A DNA stretch of 64,000 nt from Nocardioides islandensis (GTDB taxonomy: Bacteria; Actinomycetota; Actinomycetes; Propionibacteriales; Nocardioidaceae). This document shows, piece by piece, positions 44,598 to 52,294 of this stretch. The notes under the pieces are model-generated. The model saw nothing but the letters and a program-made list of their open reading frames with translations. It ran no database searches and had not been told where the DNA came from. Positions within the stretch are counted from its first letter, which is position 1. Every line of letters starts with the position of its first letter. The stretch is from the NCBI RefSeq assembly GCF_015352455.1, contig NZ_JADKPN010000001.1:682001-746000 (forward strand). Reading direction: 5' to 3'. Both the position numbers and the translations under genes were made by a program.

Positions 44598-45274
44598 AGC
44601 CCGACCAGCCCGTGCTGGTGCGCGAACACCACGATCTGCACCCGGTCGCGCAGGCCCAGCTTGCGCAGGATCGCGCCGACGTGGGTCTTCACCGTCGACT
44701 CGCCGGCGAACACCAGCGCCGCGATCTCGGTGTTCGACAGCCCGCGGGCCACCGCGGCGAAGACCTCGCGCTCCTTGTCGGTGAGCGACAGGTACGCCGC
44801 GGGCGGCGGGGAGACGGCGCGGAACTGGCTGTCCAGCAGCGTCGACAGGTCGGTCGGTGCGAGCACCGCGTTGCCGCTGTGCACGGTGCGGATCGCGTCC
44901 CGCAGCATCTGTGGCGTCGTGTCCTTGAGCAGGAACCCGCTCGCCCCGTGACGGATCGCGGTCGCCGCGCGGTCGTCGAGGTTGAACGTCGTCAGCACGA
45001 TCACCCGCACCGGCGAGGCGCGTCGCGACACCCGGTCGGGCTGGAAGATCTGCCGGGTCGCCTCGACCCCGTCCATCTCGGGCATCCGGATGTCCATCAG
45101 CACCACGTCGGGCTCGAGCTCGTCGACCAGGCTGACCGCCTCGAGGCCGTCGCCGGCGCTGCCGACCACCTCCATGCCCTCCTGGGCGTCGACGATCACC
45201 CGGACGCCCTCGCGGAACAGCTCCTGGTCGTCGACCAGCAGCACGCGGATGTCGCTCACCGGCTGGATGGTCAC
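44594..45274 (-). CDS. NarL-type response regulator of the van-like locus
   Basis: A 226-residue regulator from a GTG that overlaps the kinase stop. The receiver has LLVDDQE, phosphoacceptor Asp61 in VVLMDIRMPEMDG, and FLLKDTT with the conserved Lys. The LuxR HTH is SLTDKEREVFAAVARGLSNTEIAALVFAGESTVKTHVGAILRKL. It is the last gene of a chain of six overlapping genes that begins with a D,D-dipeptidase, so it probably controls that chain. Classical vancomycin-resistance systems use an OmpR-type regulator; this one is of the NarL class. Confidence 0.88.
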   Translation of the reverse strand: MTIQPVSDIRVLLVDDQELFREGVRVIVDAQEGMEVVGSAGDGLEAVSLVDELEPDVVLMDIRMPEMDGVEATRQIFQPDRVSRRASPVRVIVLTTFNLDDRAATAIRHGASGFLLKDTTPQMLRDAIRTVHSGNAVLAPTDLSTLLDSQFRAVSPPPAAYLSLTDKEREVFAAVARGLSNTEIAALVFAGESTVKTHVGAILRKLGLRDRVQIVVFAHQHGLVGL

Positions 45275-46539
45275 CGGCCACTCACCGGCACCCACGCCGT
45301 CGCGGTGAACGTCGGCCCGTCCGGCTCCTCGCGCCGGCGTACGTCGAGGCGCCCGCCGACCGACTCCAGGCGCCGCCGCATCCCGTCGAGTCCCTGGCCG
45401 GGCGGCTCGGTGAGCGTGAGCGGCTGGGTCTCGTCGCCGAGCGCCGCGGCGGCGTTGCGCACCTCGATGCGCAGGTCCCGTTCGTAGCTGCCCCCGCCCC
45501 ACTCGCCGGGCCAGTGCCGCTCCACGATGACCGGACGGTCGGCGCGCCCGTGCTTGATGGCGTTGGTCAGCATCTCCTGGGTGACCCGGTGGGCGACCAG
45601 GTCGAGCTCGGGCGGCAGCGGCCGCGGGGTGCCCGCCTCCGTCGTCACCACCTGGTGCCCGCTGGCCCGGACGCCCTCGACCAGCTCCTCGAAGGCGCCG
45701 GTGCGGGTCGGCGGCGGGGTGCCCTGCCCGCCGGCCAGCACCTGGCGCACGTCCTGGAGCGACGAGCGCGCCGACGTCGCGATCGTGGCCATCGTCCTCT
45801 TGAGGGCCGCCGGGTCGTCGTCGGGCAGGTACTGCGCCGACTCGGCCTGGGCCAGGATCACCGCCAGCGAGTGGCCGATCACGTCGTGCACGTCGCGCGC
45901 GAGCCGGGCCTGGTTCTCGCGCAGCGTGATGATCTCGCGGGCCTGCTCGGTCTCCCGCTGGGCCCGGGCCGCGTCGGCTTCCGCGGCCACCTGCGAGACG
46001 TGCGACTCCGCGGCGCGGGTGCGGAAGCGCAGCGCGACACCGGCCAGCCACGGGACCGCGAGCACGGCGAACCCGAACGCGCCGGCCACCAGCGGCCACG
46101 ACGTGCCCACCCGCCGGGCCGCGTCCAGCGCCGGCCCGGTGCCGATGAACCGGGACAGCGACCCGATGCCCTCGTGGTCGACGTACCCCACCGCGAGGAA
46201 CGCCGCCGCCGGGATCGACAGCCCGCTGACCCAGACCGTGGCGGTGCTGCCCCAGCGGGCGGTCGCGAAGGCCACGACCGCGATCGCCAGCTCGACGAAC
46301 ATCAGCGAGACGCCGCCCAGCACCTGGAGGCCGCCGACGATCCACACCACTGACAACGCGATCGACGGGGCGTGGCGCGCCAGGCCGACGGCCACCGAGA
46401 TGCCGACGGCCACGAGGACCTGTGCTCGGCCAGAGCTGTCGTAGAACGACGCGTTGAACGCCTCGAACAGACCCAGCCCGAGCACCGCCATCGCGCCCGC
46501 GAAGTCGGGCGCCCACTCGCTCAGCCGATCGGGGTTCAT
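45271..46539 (-). CDS. Membrane sensor histidine kinase (NarL-type) of the van-like locus
   Basis: A 422-residue kinase with about five N-terminal membrane helices and short external loops. A coiled coil (about 176-212, AAESHVSQVAAEADAARAQRETEQA) leads to the HisKA_3 box ARLARDVHDVIGHSLAVILAQAES with His218. The ATPase domain has THEMLTNAIKHG-like TQEMLTNAIKHGRAD and PGQGLDGMRRRLESVGG. Such DesK/LiaS-like kinases commonly sense envelope stress. The ATG overlaps the acyltransferase stop, and the stop overlaps the response regulator. Confidence 0.87.
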   Translation of the reverse strand: MNPDRLSEWAPDFAGAMAVLGLGLFEAFNASFYDSSGRAQVLVAVGISVAVGLARHAPSIALSVVWIVGGLQVLGGVSLMFVELAIAVVAFATARWGSTATVWVSGLSIPAAAFLAVGYVDHEGIGSLSRFIGTGPALDAARRVGTSWPLVAGAFGFAVLAVPWLAGVALRFRTRAAESHVSQVAAEADAARAQRETEQAREIITLRENQARLARDVHDVIGHSLAVILAQAESAQYLPDDDPAALKRTMATIATSARSSLQDVRQVLAGGQGTPPPTRTGAFEELVEGVRASGHQVVTTEAGTPRPLPPELDLVAHRVTQEMLTNAIKHGRADRPVIVERHWPGEWGGGSYERDLRIEVRNAAAALGDETQPLTLTEPPGQGLDGMRRRLESVGGRLDVRRREEPDGPTFTATAWVPVSGR

Positions 46540-47543
46540 GCCGCCACCAGCGCCGGCGCGGGCCGGCGCGGTCGCTGGAAGCGCCGCTCCACGGCGTACC
46601 AGCTCAGCGCCGCCATCACGACGGTCAGCGCGGCCGCGAGGAGACCCGCGCCGTGCTCGAGGTGCGGCCGCAGCCAGAGGGTCAGCGGGTAGTTCCACAG
46701 GTACGCCGCGTAGCTGACCGTGCCCAGCCAGACCAGCGCCTGCAGGGCCGGCGTGGTGACGTCGGTCCAGGCGCGCCAGGCGAGGAGCAGCACGGCGGTC
46801 AGCATGGCGATGGCCGGGCCTCCTGCGAGGTACGTCAGGGCGTGTCCCCGCAAGGGAAGCACACTCAGGACGGCGAGGCCCGTGAGGGCCGCGGGTGCCG
46901 CCCAGCGCGGCGGCACCCAGCGTTGGCCATGGATGCGCGCGGCCGCGCCGACCACGAAGCAGAGCGCCCACGGGGTCGGCAGCGCGTAGGCGTTGTCCGG
47001 CGCCTCCCGGAGCCAGACCACCGTGGCCACGCAGGCCAGGACGCAGCCCGCGCCGGCGAGGACCAGCGTGGCCGTGACCCGGTGTCGCGCGAAGCCGATC
47101 GCCAGCACCGTCGGCCAGAACAGGTAGAACTGCTCCTCGGTCGCCAGCGTCCAGAGGTGGAACGTCGCGTCGCTCGCGTGCCCGAACGGCAGGTTGCCGG
47201 TCCAGGTCAGCGCCACCACCACGGTCTTCAGCAACCGGTCGCGGTCACCGAGGGGATCGAGGACGAGCGTGACCACGACGACGCCGGCGACGAGCAGCAC
47301 CAGCGCGGGGACGAGCCGTCGCACCCGCCGCACGTAGAACCGCCTCAGGTCGACCCGGCCATCCGACTCGAGCTCGTCGGCGAGCAGGCCGGTAATGAGG
47401 TACCCGCTCAGCGCGAAGAACATCACCACCCCGACCACGCCCGCACCCGGGGCCACGTCGGGCAGCGCGTGCCTCAGCACCACCAGTCCGACGGCGATCC
47501 CGCGCAGCAGGTCGAGCCCGGCGATCCGACCCGCGGGCCTCAT
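46536..47543 (-). CDS. Acyltransferase-3 family membrane protein (VanTm-like)
   Basis: A 335-residue protein made only of the acyltransferase-3 membrane domain with about ten helices. It opens with AGLDLLRGIAVGLVVLRH, then MFFALSGYLITGLL, RRFYVRRVRRLVPAL and FHLWTLATEEQFYLFWP. In enterococcal VanT proteins this same kind of membrane domain is joined to a serine racemase and is thought to bring in serine. Here it is separate but lies two genes after the racemase, with D-Ala ligase between, all with ATGA overlaps. It could alternatively acylate a surface polymer. Confidence 0.82.
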   Translation of the reverse strand: MRPAGRIAGLDLLRGIAVGLVVLRHALPDVAPGAGVVGVVMFFALSGYLITGLLADELESDGRVDLRRFYVRRVRRLVPALVLLVAGVVVVTLVLDPLGDRDRLLKTVVVALTWTGNLPFGHASDATFHLWTLATEEQFYLFWPTVLAIGFARHRVTATLVLAGAGCVLACVATVVWLREAPDNAYALPTPWALCFVVGAAARIHGQRWVPPRWAAPAALTGLAVLSVLPLRGHALTYLAGGPAIAMLTAVLLLAWRAWTDVTTPALQALVWLGTVSYAAYLWNYPLTLWLRPHLEHGAGLLAAALTVVMAALSWYAVERRFQRPRRPAPALVAA

Positions 47544-48484
47544 GCCGCCGCGAGCGCGTCGCGGACGAGCAGGTCCAGCAGGTCGGCGTACGACGTGCCG
47601 GCGGCGGCGAACATCTTCGGCACCTGCGACTGCTCGGTGAAGCCCGGCATCGTGTTCACCTCGTTGAGCACCGGACCTTCTGCGGTGAGGAAGAAGTCGA
47701 CGCGGGCGACACCCGCGCAGCCGAGCGCGTCGTAGGTCCGCACCGCCGCGTCCTCCAGCGCCTCGCGCTCCTCCTCGGCGAGGCCGGCGGGGATGCGGAA
47801 GTCGGCGCGGCCGCCGTACTTGGTGTCGTGGTCGAAGATGCCGTCCACGACGACCTCCAGCGCGGGCGCGACGAGGCGGGTGCCGTCGGGGCGGCCGAGG
47901 ACGGCGAGGTCGATCTCGCGGCCGACGACGACGTCCTCGACCAGCACGCGGTCGTCGAGGTCGAAGGCCTCCTTCAGTGCGACCGCCAGGCCGCCGGCCT
48001 CGTGCACGAGGGTGACGCCGTGGCTGGAGCCGGCCGCGACCGGCTTGACCACGACCGGGTGCGTGAAGTCGTACGTCGCCGCGGTCGCCGTCGTCAGCAG
48101 CACGGCCGGTGCGACGGCGATCCCGATGCCGGACGCAACCAGCTTGGTGGCCCACTTGTCCATCCCGAGGGCGCCGGCGCCGACGCCCGACCCGACGTAC
48201 CGGACCCCGGCCAGCTCGCAGAGCGCCGCGAGCGAGCCGTCCTCGCCGCGTGGTCCGTGCAGGGCCGGGATCGCGACGGCGCAGGTGCGCAGGATCGCCA
48301 CGGCGGAGGGCAGCGTCATCCGCTGGCCGTCGCGGCACCACCAGCCGTCGCGCTCGATGGTCAGGCGCACGACGTCGTACGCCGGGTCCAGCGCGGTCGC
48401 GATGCCGGTCGCGGAGGCGAGCGACACGTCGTGCTCACAGTTCTGGCCGCCGCCGATGACGGCGACGCGGACGCGCGGCGTCAT
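47540..48484 (-). CDS. ddl: D-alanine--D-alanine ligase family protein (Ddl/VanC-like)
   Basis: A 314-residue ATP-grasp ligase that joins D-alanine to D-alanine, D-serine or D-lactate for peptidoglycan. The catalytic triad positions are present: Glu17 in CEHDVSL, Ser in AAGSSHGVTLV (about 152-156) and Tyr223 in HDTKYGG. The C-terminal NEVNTMPGFTEQSQVPKMF resembles the Van/DdlA branch (NTxPGF) rather than DdlB (NTSPGM). Tyr in the TKY position argues against a VanA-type D-lactate ligase. Whether the second substrate is D-Ala or D-Ser cannot be read. ATGA overlaps on both sides tie it to the racemase and acyltransferase genes. Confidence 0.88.
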   Translation of the reverse strand: MTPRVRVAVIGGGQNCEHDVSLASATGIATALDPAYDVVRLTIERDGWWCRDGQRMTLPSAVAILRTCAVAIPALHGPRGEDGSLAALCELAGVRYVGSGVGAGALGMDKWATKLVASGIGIAVAPAVLLTTATAATYDFTHPVVVKPVAAGSSHGVTLVHEAGGLAVALKEAFDLDDRVLVEDVVVGREIDLAVLGRPDGTRLVAPALEVVVDGIFDHDTKYGGRADFRIPAGLAEEEREALEDAAVRTYDALGCAGVARVDFFLTAEGPVLNEVNTMPGFTEQSQVPKMFAAAGTSYADLLDLLVRDALAAA

Positions 48485-49659
48485 CGGACCCTCCGCAGGT
48501 GCCCGCTGGTCGAGGAGGTCGCGCAGCGCCCTTCATGAGTCCCACGGACGGTCCGCTGCAGGCGTGACCCGAGGCCGGTGACGATCTCGTGCTCGATGGT
48601 GTCGGCCCAGCCGGCGCACTCGGCGACGGTCGGCTCGCCGCGGTCGCCGGGGCCGAAGAGGGTGACGACGTCGCCGGGCTCGGCGTGGTCGCCCTGCAGG
48701 TCGACGACCGCCATGTCCATCGAGATCCGACCGACCAGCAGGTGGCGGCGGCCGCGCACCAGCACCTCGGCACGGCCCGACGCGGCGCGGGGGAGGCCGT
48801 CGGCGTACCCGAGCGGGACCAGGCCGAGGGTCGTCGGCGCCGGCGCGGTCCACGTGTGCCCGTAACCGACCCCGGTCCCGGCACGCACACGGCGTACCGA
48901 GACCAGCGGAGCCGTCAGCGTCAGGGCCGGCCGCAGGCTCGTGGTGCGGCTCGGGTCGATCCCGACCAGCCCGGCACCGACGCGGCTCATCGTGTGGTGG
49001 CTCAACGGGTCGGTCAGCGTCGCCGACGTGGCCGCCAGGTGCCGATCGGCCGGCCGCAGCCCGCAGCCGCGCGCGACCTCCAGTCCCCAGGCGAAGCGCG
49101 TGCGCCCGGTCGCGTTGGCATGGTCGGCGGGAACGTCGGCGGTGGCCAGGTGGCCCATCACGCCGACGACGCGAAGAAGACCACGACGCTCGGCCAGCCG
49201 AGCCGCCCGGCACAGCGCCGTCCACTCCGACGGGGCCGCGCCGTCGCGGGCCATGCCGGTGTCGAGCTGGAGGTGGATCCGAGCCCCCGGTGCGCGACGG
49301 GTGATGGCGTCGAGGTGCTCGCGTCCCGGCACGGCCAGCTCGACCCCGGCCGCGACGGCGGCAGCGAAGTCCGTGTCGACGGGGTTGAGCCAGCTCAGCA
49401 CGGGGGCGCCGATCCCGGCCGCCCGCAGCGCCATGGCCTCGTCGATGCTGGTCACGCCGAGACGCGTGGCGCCGTGGGCCAGGGAGGTACGGGCGACGTC
49501 GACGGCTCCGTGCCCGAAGCCGTCGGCCTTCACCACGGCCATCAGCTCGCCGGTGGCGCGCTCGGTGAAGAGCCGGACGTTGGCGGCGACGGCGGTGAGG
49601 TCCACCACGAGTCGCGGTCCGGCGCCCCGGCCGGCGGCCGGAAGCGTCAGGGCGGTCAT
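48481..49659 (-). CDS. alr: Alanine racemase-family enzyme (VanTr-like), C-terminus altered by a repeat
   Basis: A 392-residue fold type III PLP enzyme. The PLP lysine is Lys44 in AVVKADGFGHGA and the second catalytic base is Tyr266 in GTGVGYGHTW. SRVGAGLVGIDPS and RISMDMAVVDL are further family blocks. It interconverts L- and D-alanine, or serine if it acts as a VanT racemase. The last 20 or so residues (from RGTHEGRC to the end) are encoded by a partial palindromic element at 48503-48543 and are not typical for the family. The ATG overlaps the dipeptidase stop and the stop overlaps ddl. Confidence 0.88.
   Translation of the reverse strand: MTALTLPAAGRGAGPRLVVDLTAVAANVRLFTERATGELMAVVKADGFGHGAVDVARTSLAHGATRLGVTSIDEAMALRAAGIGAPVLSWLNPVDTDFAAAVAAGVELAVPGREHLDAITRRAPGARIHLQLDTGMARDGAAPSEWTALCRAARLAERRGLLRVVGVMGHLATADVPADHANATGRTRFAWGLEVARGCGLRPADRHLAATSATLTDPLSHHTMSRVGAGLVGIDPSRTTSLRPALTLTAPLVSVRRVRAGTGVGYGHTWTAPAPTTLGLVPLGYADGLPRAASGRAEVLVRGRRHLLVGRISMDMAVVDLQGDHAEPGDVVTLFGPGDRGEPTVAECAGWADTIEHEIVTGLGSRLQRTVRGTHEGRCATSSTSGHLRRVR
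48503..48543. repeat. Partial copy of the palindromic element inside the racemase gene
   Basis: CCGCTGGTCGAGGAGG, then GCGCCC, then TCA(T)GAG(T)CCC, aligns with the left half of the element at 50366-50472. It lies in the coding end of the racemase gene and supplies its last residues before the ddl overlap. Confidence 0.65.
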
Positions 49660-50288
49660 GCCGCCGGCACCTTGGCGGTCACCTCGACCGGCCCGTACAC
49701 GGCGGACGCCGCCTCGGTGAGCAGTGCCCAGTACCGGTCGCCGTACGACCAGTGCCACCACTCGGTCGGGTAGTTCACCAGGCCGAGCGGCTTCAGGACC
49801 GCGCCGAGCAGGTGCCGGTGCGCGCGGGCGTCGGGGGAGATGTTCGTGGCGGCGGAGAAGCAGGCGCCGTCGGACTGCTCCGGCGTCGCGTCGATCGCGG
49901 TGCCCATGTCCAGCTCCTCGCCGGTGACGTCGACGAGCGTCAGGTCGACGGCGGCGCCCGCGACGTGCGGGGCCACGTCGACCGGGGCGACGAACCGCGC
50001 GACCAGGTGGTGCAGCTCGTGGGGCGAGATGCCCGGGCGGAGCCGGCAGACCTCGGCGGAGTACCGCGCGATGATCGCGCGCTGGTCGGCGAGGGCGCGG
50101 TGCCCCTCGACGACGTGCAGCCGCAGGCCGCGCGGCAGCAGGTCCTGGGCGAGCCCGAGCCGCTCGGCCAGCCCGCGGCGCACCAGCGCGCGGGCCGGAC
50201 CGAACGAGGCGTCGAGGGCGACGAGGGGCTCGCCGCAGTCGTGGACGGGGACCTCGGCGACGCGCGGGTCCGAGAGCAGGATCGTCAT
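49656..50288 (-). CDS. D-alanyl-D-alanine dipeptidase, M15 family (VanX/VanXY-like)
   Basis: A 210-residue zinc peptidase without signal peptide, hence cytosolic like VanX. The zinc ligands and catalytic Glu are His108 and Asp115 (PHVAGAAVDL) and Glu176 and His179 (PTEWWHWS), in the spacing of VanX. VVEGHRALADQR holds the substrate-binding Arg region. It hydrolyses D-Ala-D-Ala. In resistance loci this removes normal precursors so that an altered dipeptide is used; in other settings it recycles cell-wall dipeptides. It is the first gene of the chain of six overlapping genes running to 44594. Confidence 0.88.
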   Translation of the reverse strand: MTILLSDPRVAEVPVHDCGEPLVALDASFGPARALVRRGLAERLGLAQDLLPRGLRLHVVEGHRALADQRAIIARYSAEVCRLRPGISPHELHHLVARFVAPVDVAPHVAGAAVDLTLVDVTGEELDMGTAIDATPEQSDGACFSAATNISPDARAHRHLLGAVLKPLGLVNYPTEWWHWSYGDRYWALLTEAASAVYGPVEVTAKVPAA

Positions 50289-50365
50289 GCGACCACGGTC
50301 GCCGTACGCCGCCCCCGAGCGCCTCCACCTGGGGTACCGGCGGCTGGCCGTCAGGAGGAGGCCTT

Positions 50366-50472
50366 CCGCTGGTCGAGGAGGGCGCCCTGGCGCCCGTCAC
50401 GAGACCCGGTGGGGATACACGCGGTCCTGCCCTGGGTCTCGCGACAGGACTTCGTCCTTCCTCGACCAGCGG
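50366..50472. repeat. 107-bp palindromic (REP-like) element
   Basis: CCGCTGGTCGAGGA (50366-50379) is repeated as its exact reverse complement at 50459-50472. An inner pair, CGAGACCC (50400-50407) and GGGTCTCG, extends the symmetry. It fills the gap between the dipeptidase and oxidoreductase genes. A half copy lies in the racemase gene. Sequences of this GGTCGAGGAG...CTCGACC type are frequent intergenic repeats in Nocardioides as far as I recall. Confidence 0.72.
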
Positions 50473-50476
50473 CGCG

Positions 50477-51484
50477 TCAGGGGACGACGACCGACTTCCC
50501 CCGGGCGTGGAACTCGCCCTGTGCGCGCAGCGCCTCGCCGGCGTCCTCGAGGTCGTAGCGCCGGTCCAGCACCGGCGTGATGACGCCGCTGCCGGCCCAG
50601 CCCGCGAGCTGCTCGAGGTCGGGGGTGCTGTGCGAGGCGACCTTGAAGCCGGCCGAGGTGCCGTGCCCGATCGCGAAGTACAGCGGGTTGGCGAGCATCC
50701 GCGGCAGCGGGCGCAGCCAGCGGGACTTGGGCGAGGTGACCATCACGTACCTACCGCCCTCGGCCAGCATCCGCGAGCAGGTCCGCAGCGGCCAGACGCC
50801 GGCGTTGTCGAAGAGGACGTCGTACGTCGTCCCGCTCGACGTGAGCAGCCGGGCAGCGTCCTCGCGGGTGTAGTCCACCACCCGGTCGGCCCCGAGCTTG
50901 AGGGCGTTCTCGACGTTGAGGGTGCTGCAGACCGCGGTCACGTGCCCGGCGCCCAGCGCCTTGGCGACCTGGACGGCGAACGTGCCGACCCCGCCGGAGG
51001 CGCCGTTGACCAGGACGCTCTCCCCCTCGCGCAGCGACCCCCAGTCGCGCAGGCCCTGGATGGCGGTCTCCGCCGCGACGCCGATGGTGGCCGCCTGCTC
51101 GAACGACAAGGACGCGGGCTTGGCGACCAGCCAGTCGGCCGGCGCCACGACGTACTCGGCGAAGCCGCCGCCGTGCACCTCGCCGAGGACCTCGTCGCCG
51201 ACGCCCCAGCCGGTCACGTCCGGCCCGACCGCCGCGACCACACCGGAGACGTCGGCACCGGGGACCGTCCGCTTCGGGCGGCGCAGGCCCAGCGTCGGGC
51301 GGGCGAACATCGGGAGCCCGGTGACGAAGTGCCAGTCGAGTGCGTTCACCGACGCCGCGCGGACCTCGACGAGCACCTCGCCCGGTCCCGGCTCGGGCAC
51401 TGGGACGTCGCGGACGCTCACCACCTCCTCGGGTCGTCCGTAGCGGTGGTAGGTGGCGGCTCGCATGTGGGTCGGGACGGTCAT
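50477..51484 (-). CDS. NAD(P)-dependent alcohol dehydrogenase/quinone reductase, MDR family
   Basis: A 335-residue medium-chain reductase. The GroES-like part has PGPGEVLVEVRAASVNALDWHFVTG and the Rossmann part has VLVNGASGGVGTFAVQVAKALG; zinc-ligand cysteines are missing. DWHFVTG and PLPRMLANPLYFAIG are typical of the branch close to reticulon-4-interacting protein 1. It should reduce quinones or enones with NADPH. A triple operator lies 10 bp upstream and a TetR gene is divergent, so it is almost surely under that repressor. Confidence 0.88.
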   Translation of the reverse strand: MTVPTHMRAATYHRYGRPEEVVSVRDVPVPEPGPGEVLVEVRAASVNALDWHFVTGLPMFARPTLGLRRPKRTVPGADVSGVVAAVGPDVTGWGVGDEVLGEVHGGGFAEYVVAPADWLVAKPASLSFEQAATIGVAAETAIQGLRDWGSLREGESVLVNGASGGVGTFAVQVAKALGAGHVTAVCSTLNVENALKLGADRVVDYTREDAARLLTSSGTTYDVLFDNAGVWPLRTCSRMLAEGGRYVMVTSPKSRWLRPLPRMLANPLYFAIGHGTSAGFKVASHSTPDLEQLAGWAGSGVITPVLDRRYDLEDAGEALRAQGEFHARGKSVVVP

Positions 51485-51493
51485 GGCGGTCTC

Positions 51494-51532
51494 CTTACGG
51501 CGTAAACTTACGATGTAAACTTACGCGGTAAG
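51494..51532. promoter_or_regulatory. Three tandem 13-bp operator units between the MDR gene and its TetR gene
   Basis: CTTACGGCGTAAA, CTTACGATGTAAA and CTTACGCGGTAAG follow each other without gaps. Each contains the inverted repeat TTAC-N3-GTAA. They occupy the space between the two divergent genes and lie upstream of the TetR -10 (TAGGGT, 51545-51550), so one repressor could block both promoters. Confidence 0.8.
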
Positions 51533-51560
51533 ACACAATCCGTCTAGGGTTGGCGGCGAG

Positions 51561-52265
51561 ATGACCGATCAACTGACGGGAACCGCCCGCAAGCCGCTCA
51601 GCCGTGACCTCGTCCTGGAGACCGCCGTCGGCCTGGCGGACCACGAGGGCCTCGGCGCGCTGTCGATGCGCCGGTTGGGGCAGGAGCTGGGCGTCGAGGC
51701 GATGTCGCTCTACCACCACGTCGCCAACAAGGAGGCCCTGCTCGACGGCATGGTCGACGCCGTCGTCGGCGAGCTCATCGAGGCCGTCGGGCCGGGCGGC
51801 GGAACGGACGCCGCGCGCGACTGGGTCGCGGCGCTGCGCGCCCGGGTCCTCGTCGCGCGCACGGTGATGCTGAAGCACCCCTGGCTGCCCGCGGTGCTGG
51901 AGTCACGGACCTCGATCAGCGCGCCGTTGGTCGCCTACTACGAGGGTGTGCTGGCGACGCTGCACGCCGGCGGGTTCTCGAACGACCTGGCCCACCACAC
52001 GCTGCACGCGCTCGGGAGCAAGGCGCTCGGCTTCAGCCAGGAGCTGTTCGACCCCGGCAAGGGGGGCGGGGCCGGCGAGCAGTCGGGGGCCGAGCTGGCC
52101 GCGATGGCCGAGGCGTTCCCGCACCTGACCGCGATGATGGCCGAGGTCGCGCACGACGACCCCGACTCCACGCTCGGCTGGTGCGACGACCAGACCGAGT
52201 TCGAGTTCGGGCTGGACGTGCTGCTCGACGGCCTGGAGCGACGTCGTACGGGCACCTCCGGCTGA
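51561..52265 (+). CDS. TetR/AcrR-family repressor with TetR C-terminal domain
   Basis: A 234-residue regulator. The N-terminal HTH is SRDLVLETAVGLADHEGLGALSMRRLGQELGVEAMSLYHHVANKEALLDGMVD; the C-terminal part (AARDWVAALRARVLVARTVMLKHPWLPAVLESR) is of the TetR_C type seen in drug-responsive repressors. It is divergent from the MDR reductase gene and the triple operator separates them. It probably represses both and is released by a small hydrophobic ligand, perhaps the reductase's substrate. Confidence 0.9.
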   Translation: MTDQLTGTARKPLSRDLVLETAVGLADHEGLGALSMRRLGQELGVEAMSLYHHVANKEALLDGMVDAVVGELIEAVGPGGGTDAARDWVAALRARVLVARTVMLKHPWLPAVLESRTSISAPLVAYYEGVLATLHAGGFSNDLAHHTLHALGSKALGFSQELFDPGKGGGAGEQSGAELAAMAEAFPHLTAMMAEVAHDDPDSTLGWCDDQTEFEFGLDVLLDGLERRRTGTSG

Positions 52266-52281
52266 CCGCTCGACGCCCCGG

Positions 52282-52287
52282 TACGGT
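52282..52287 (+). promoter_or_regulatory. TACGGT -10 box of the secreted-protein gene
   Basis: TACGGT ends 8 nt before the ATG at 52295, the same spacing as other leaderless genes in the window. Confidence 0.5.
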
Positions 52288-52294
52288 CGGCCGC

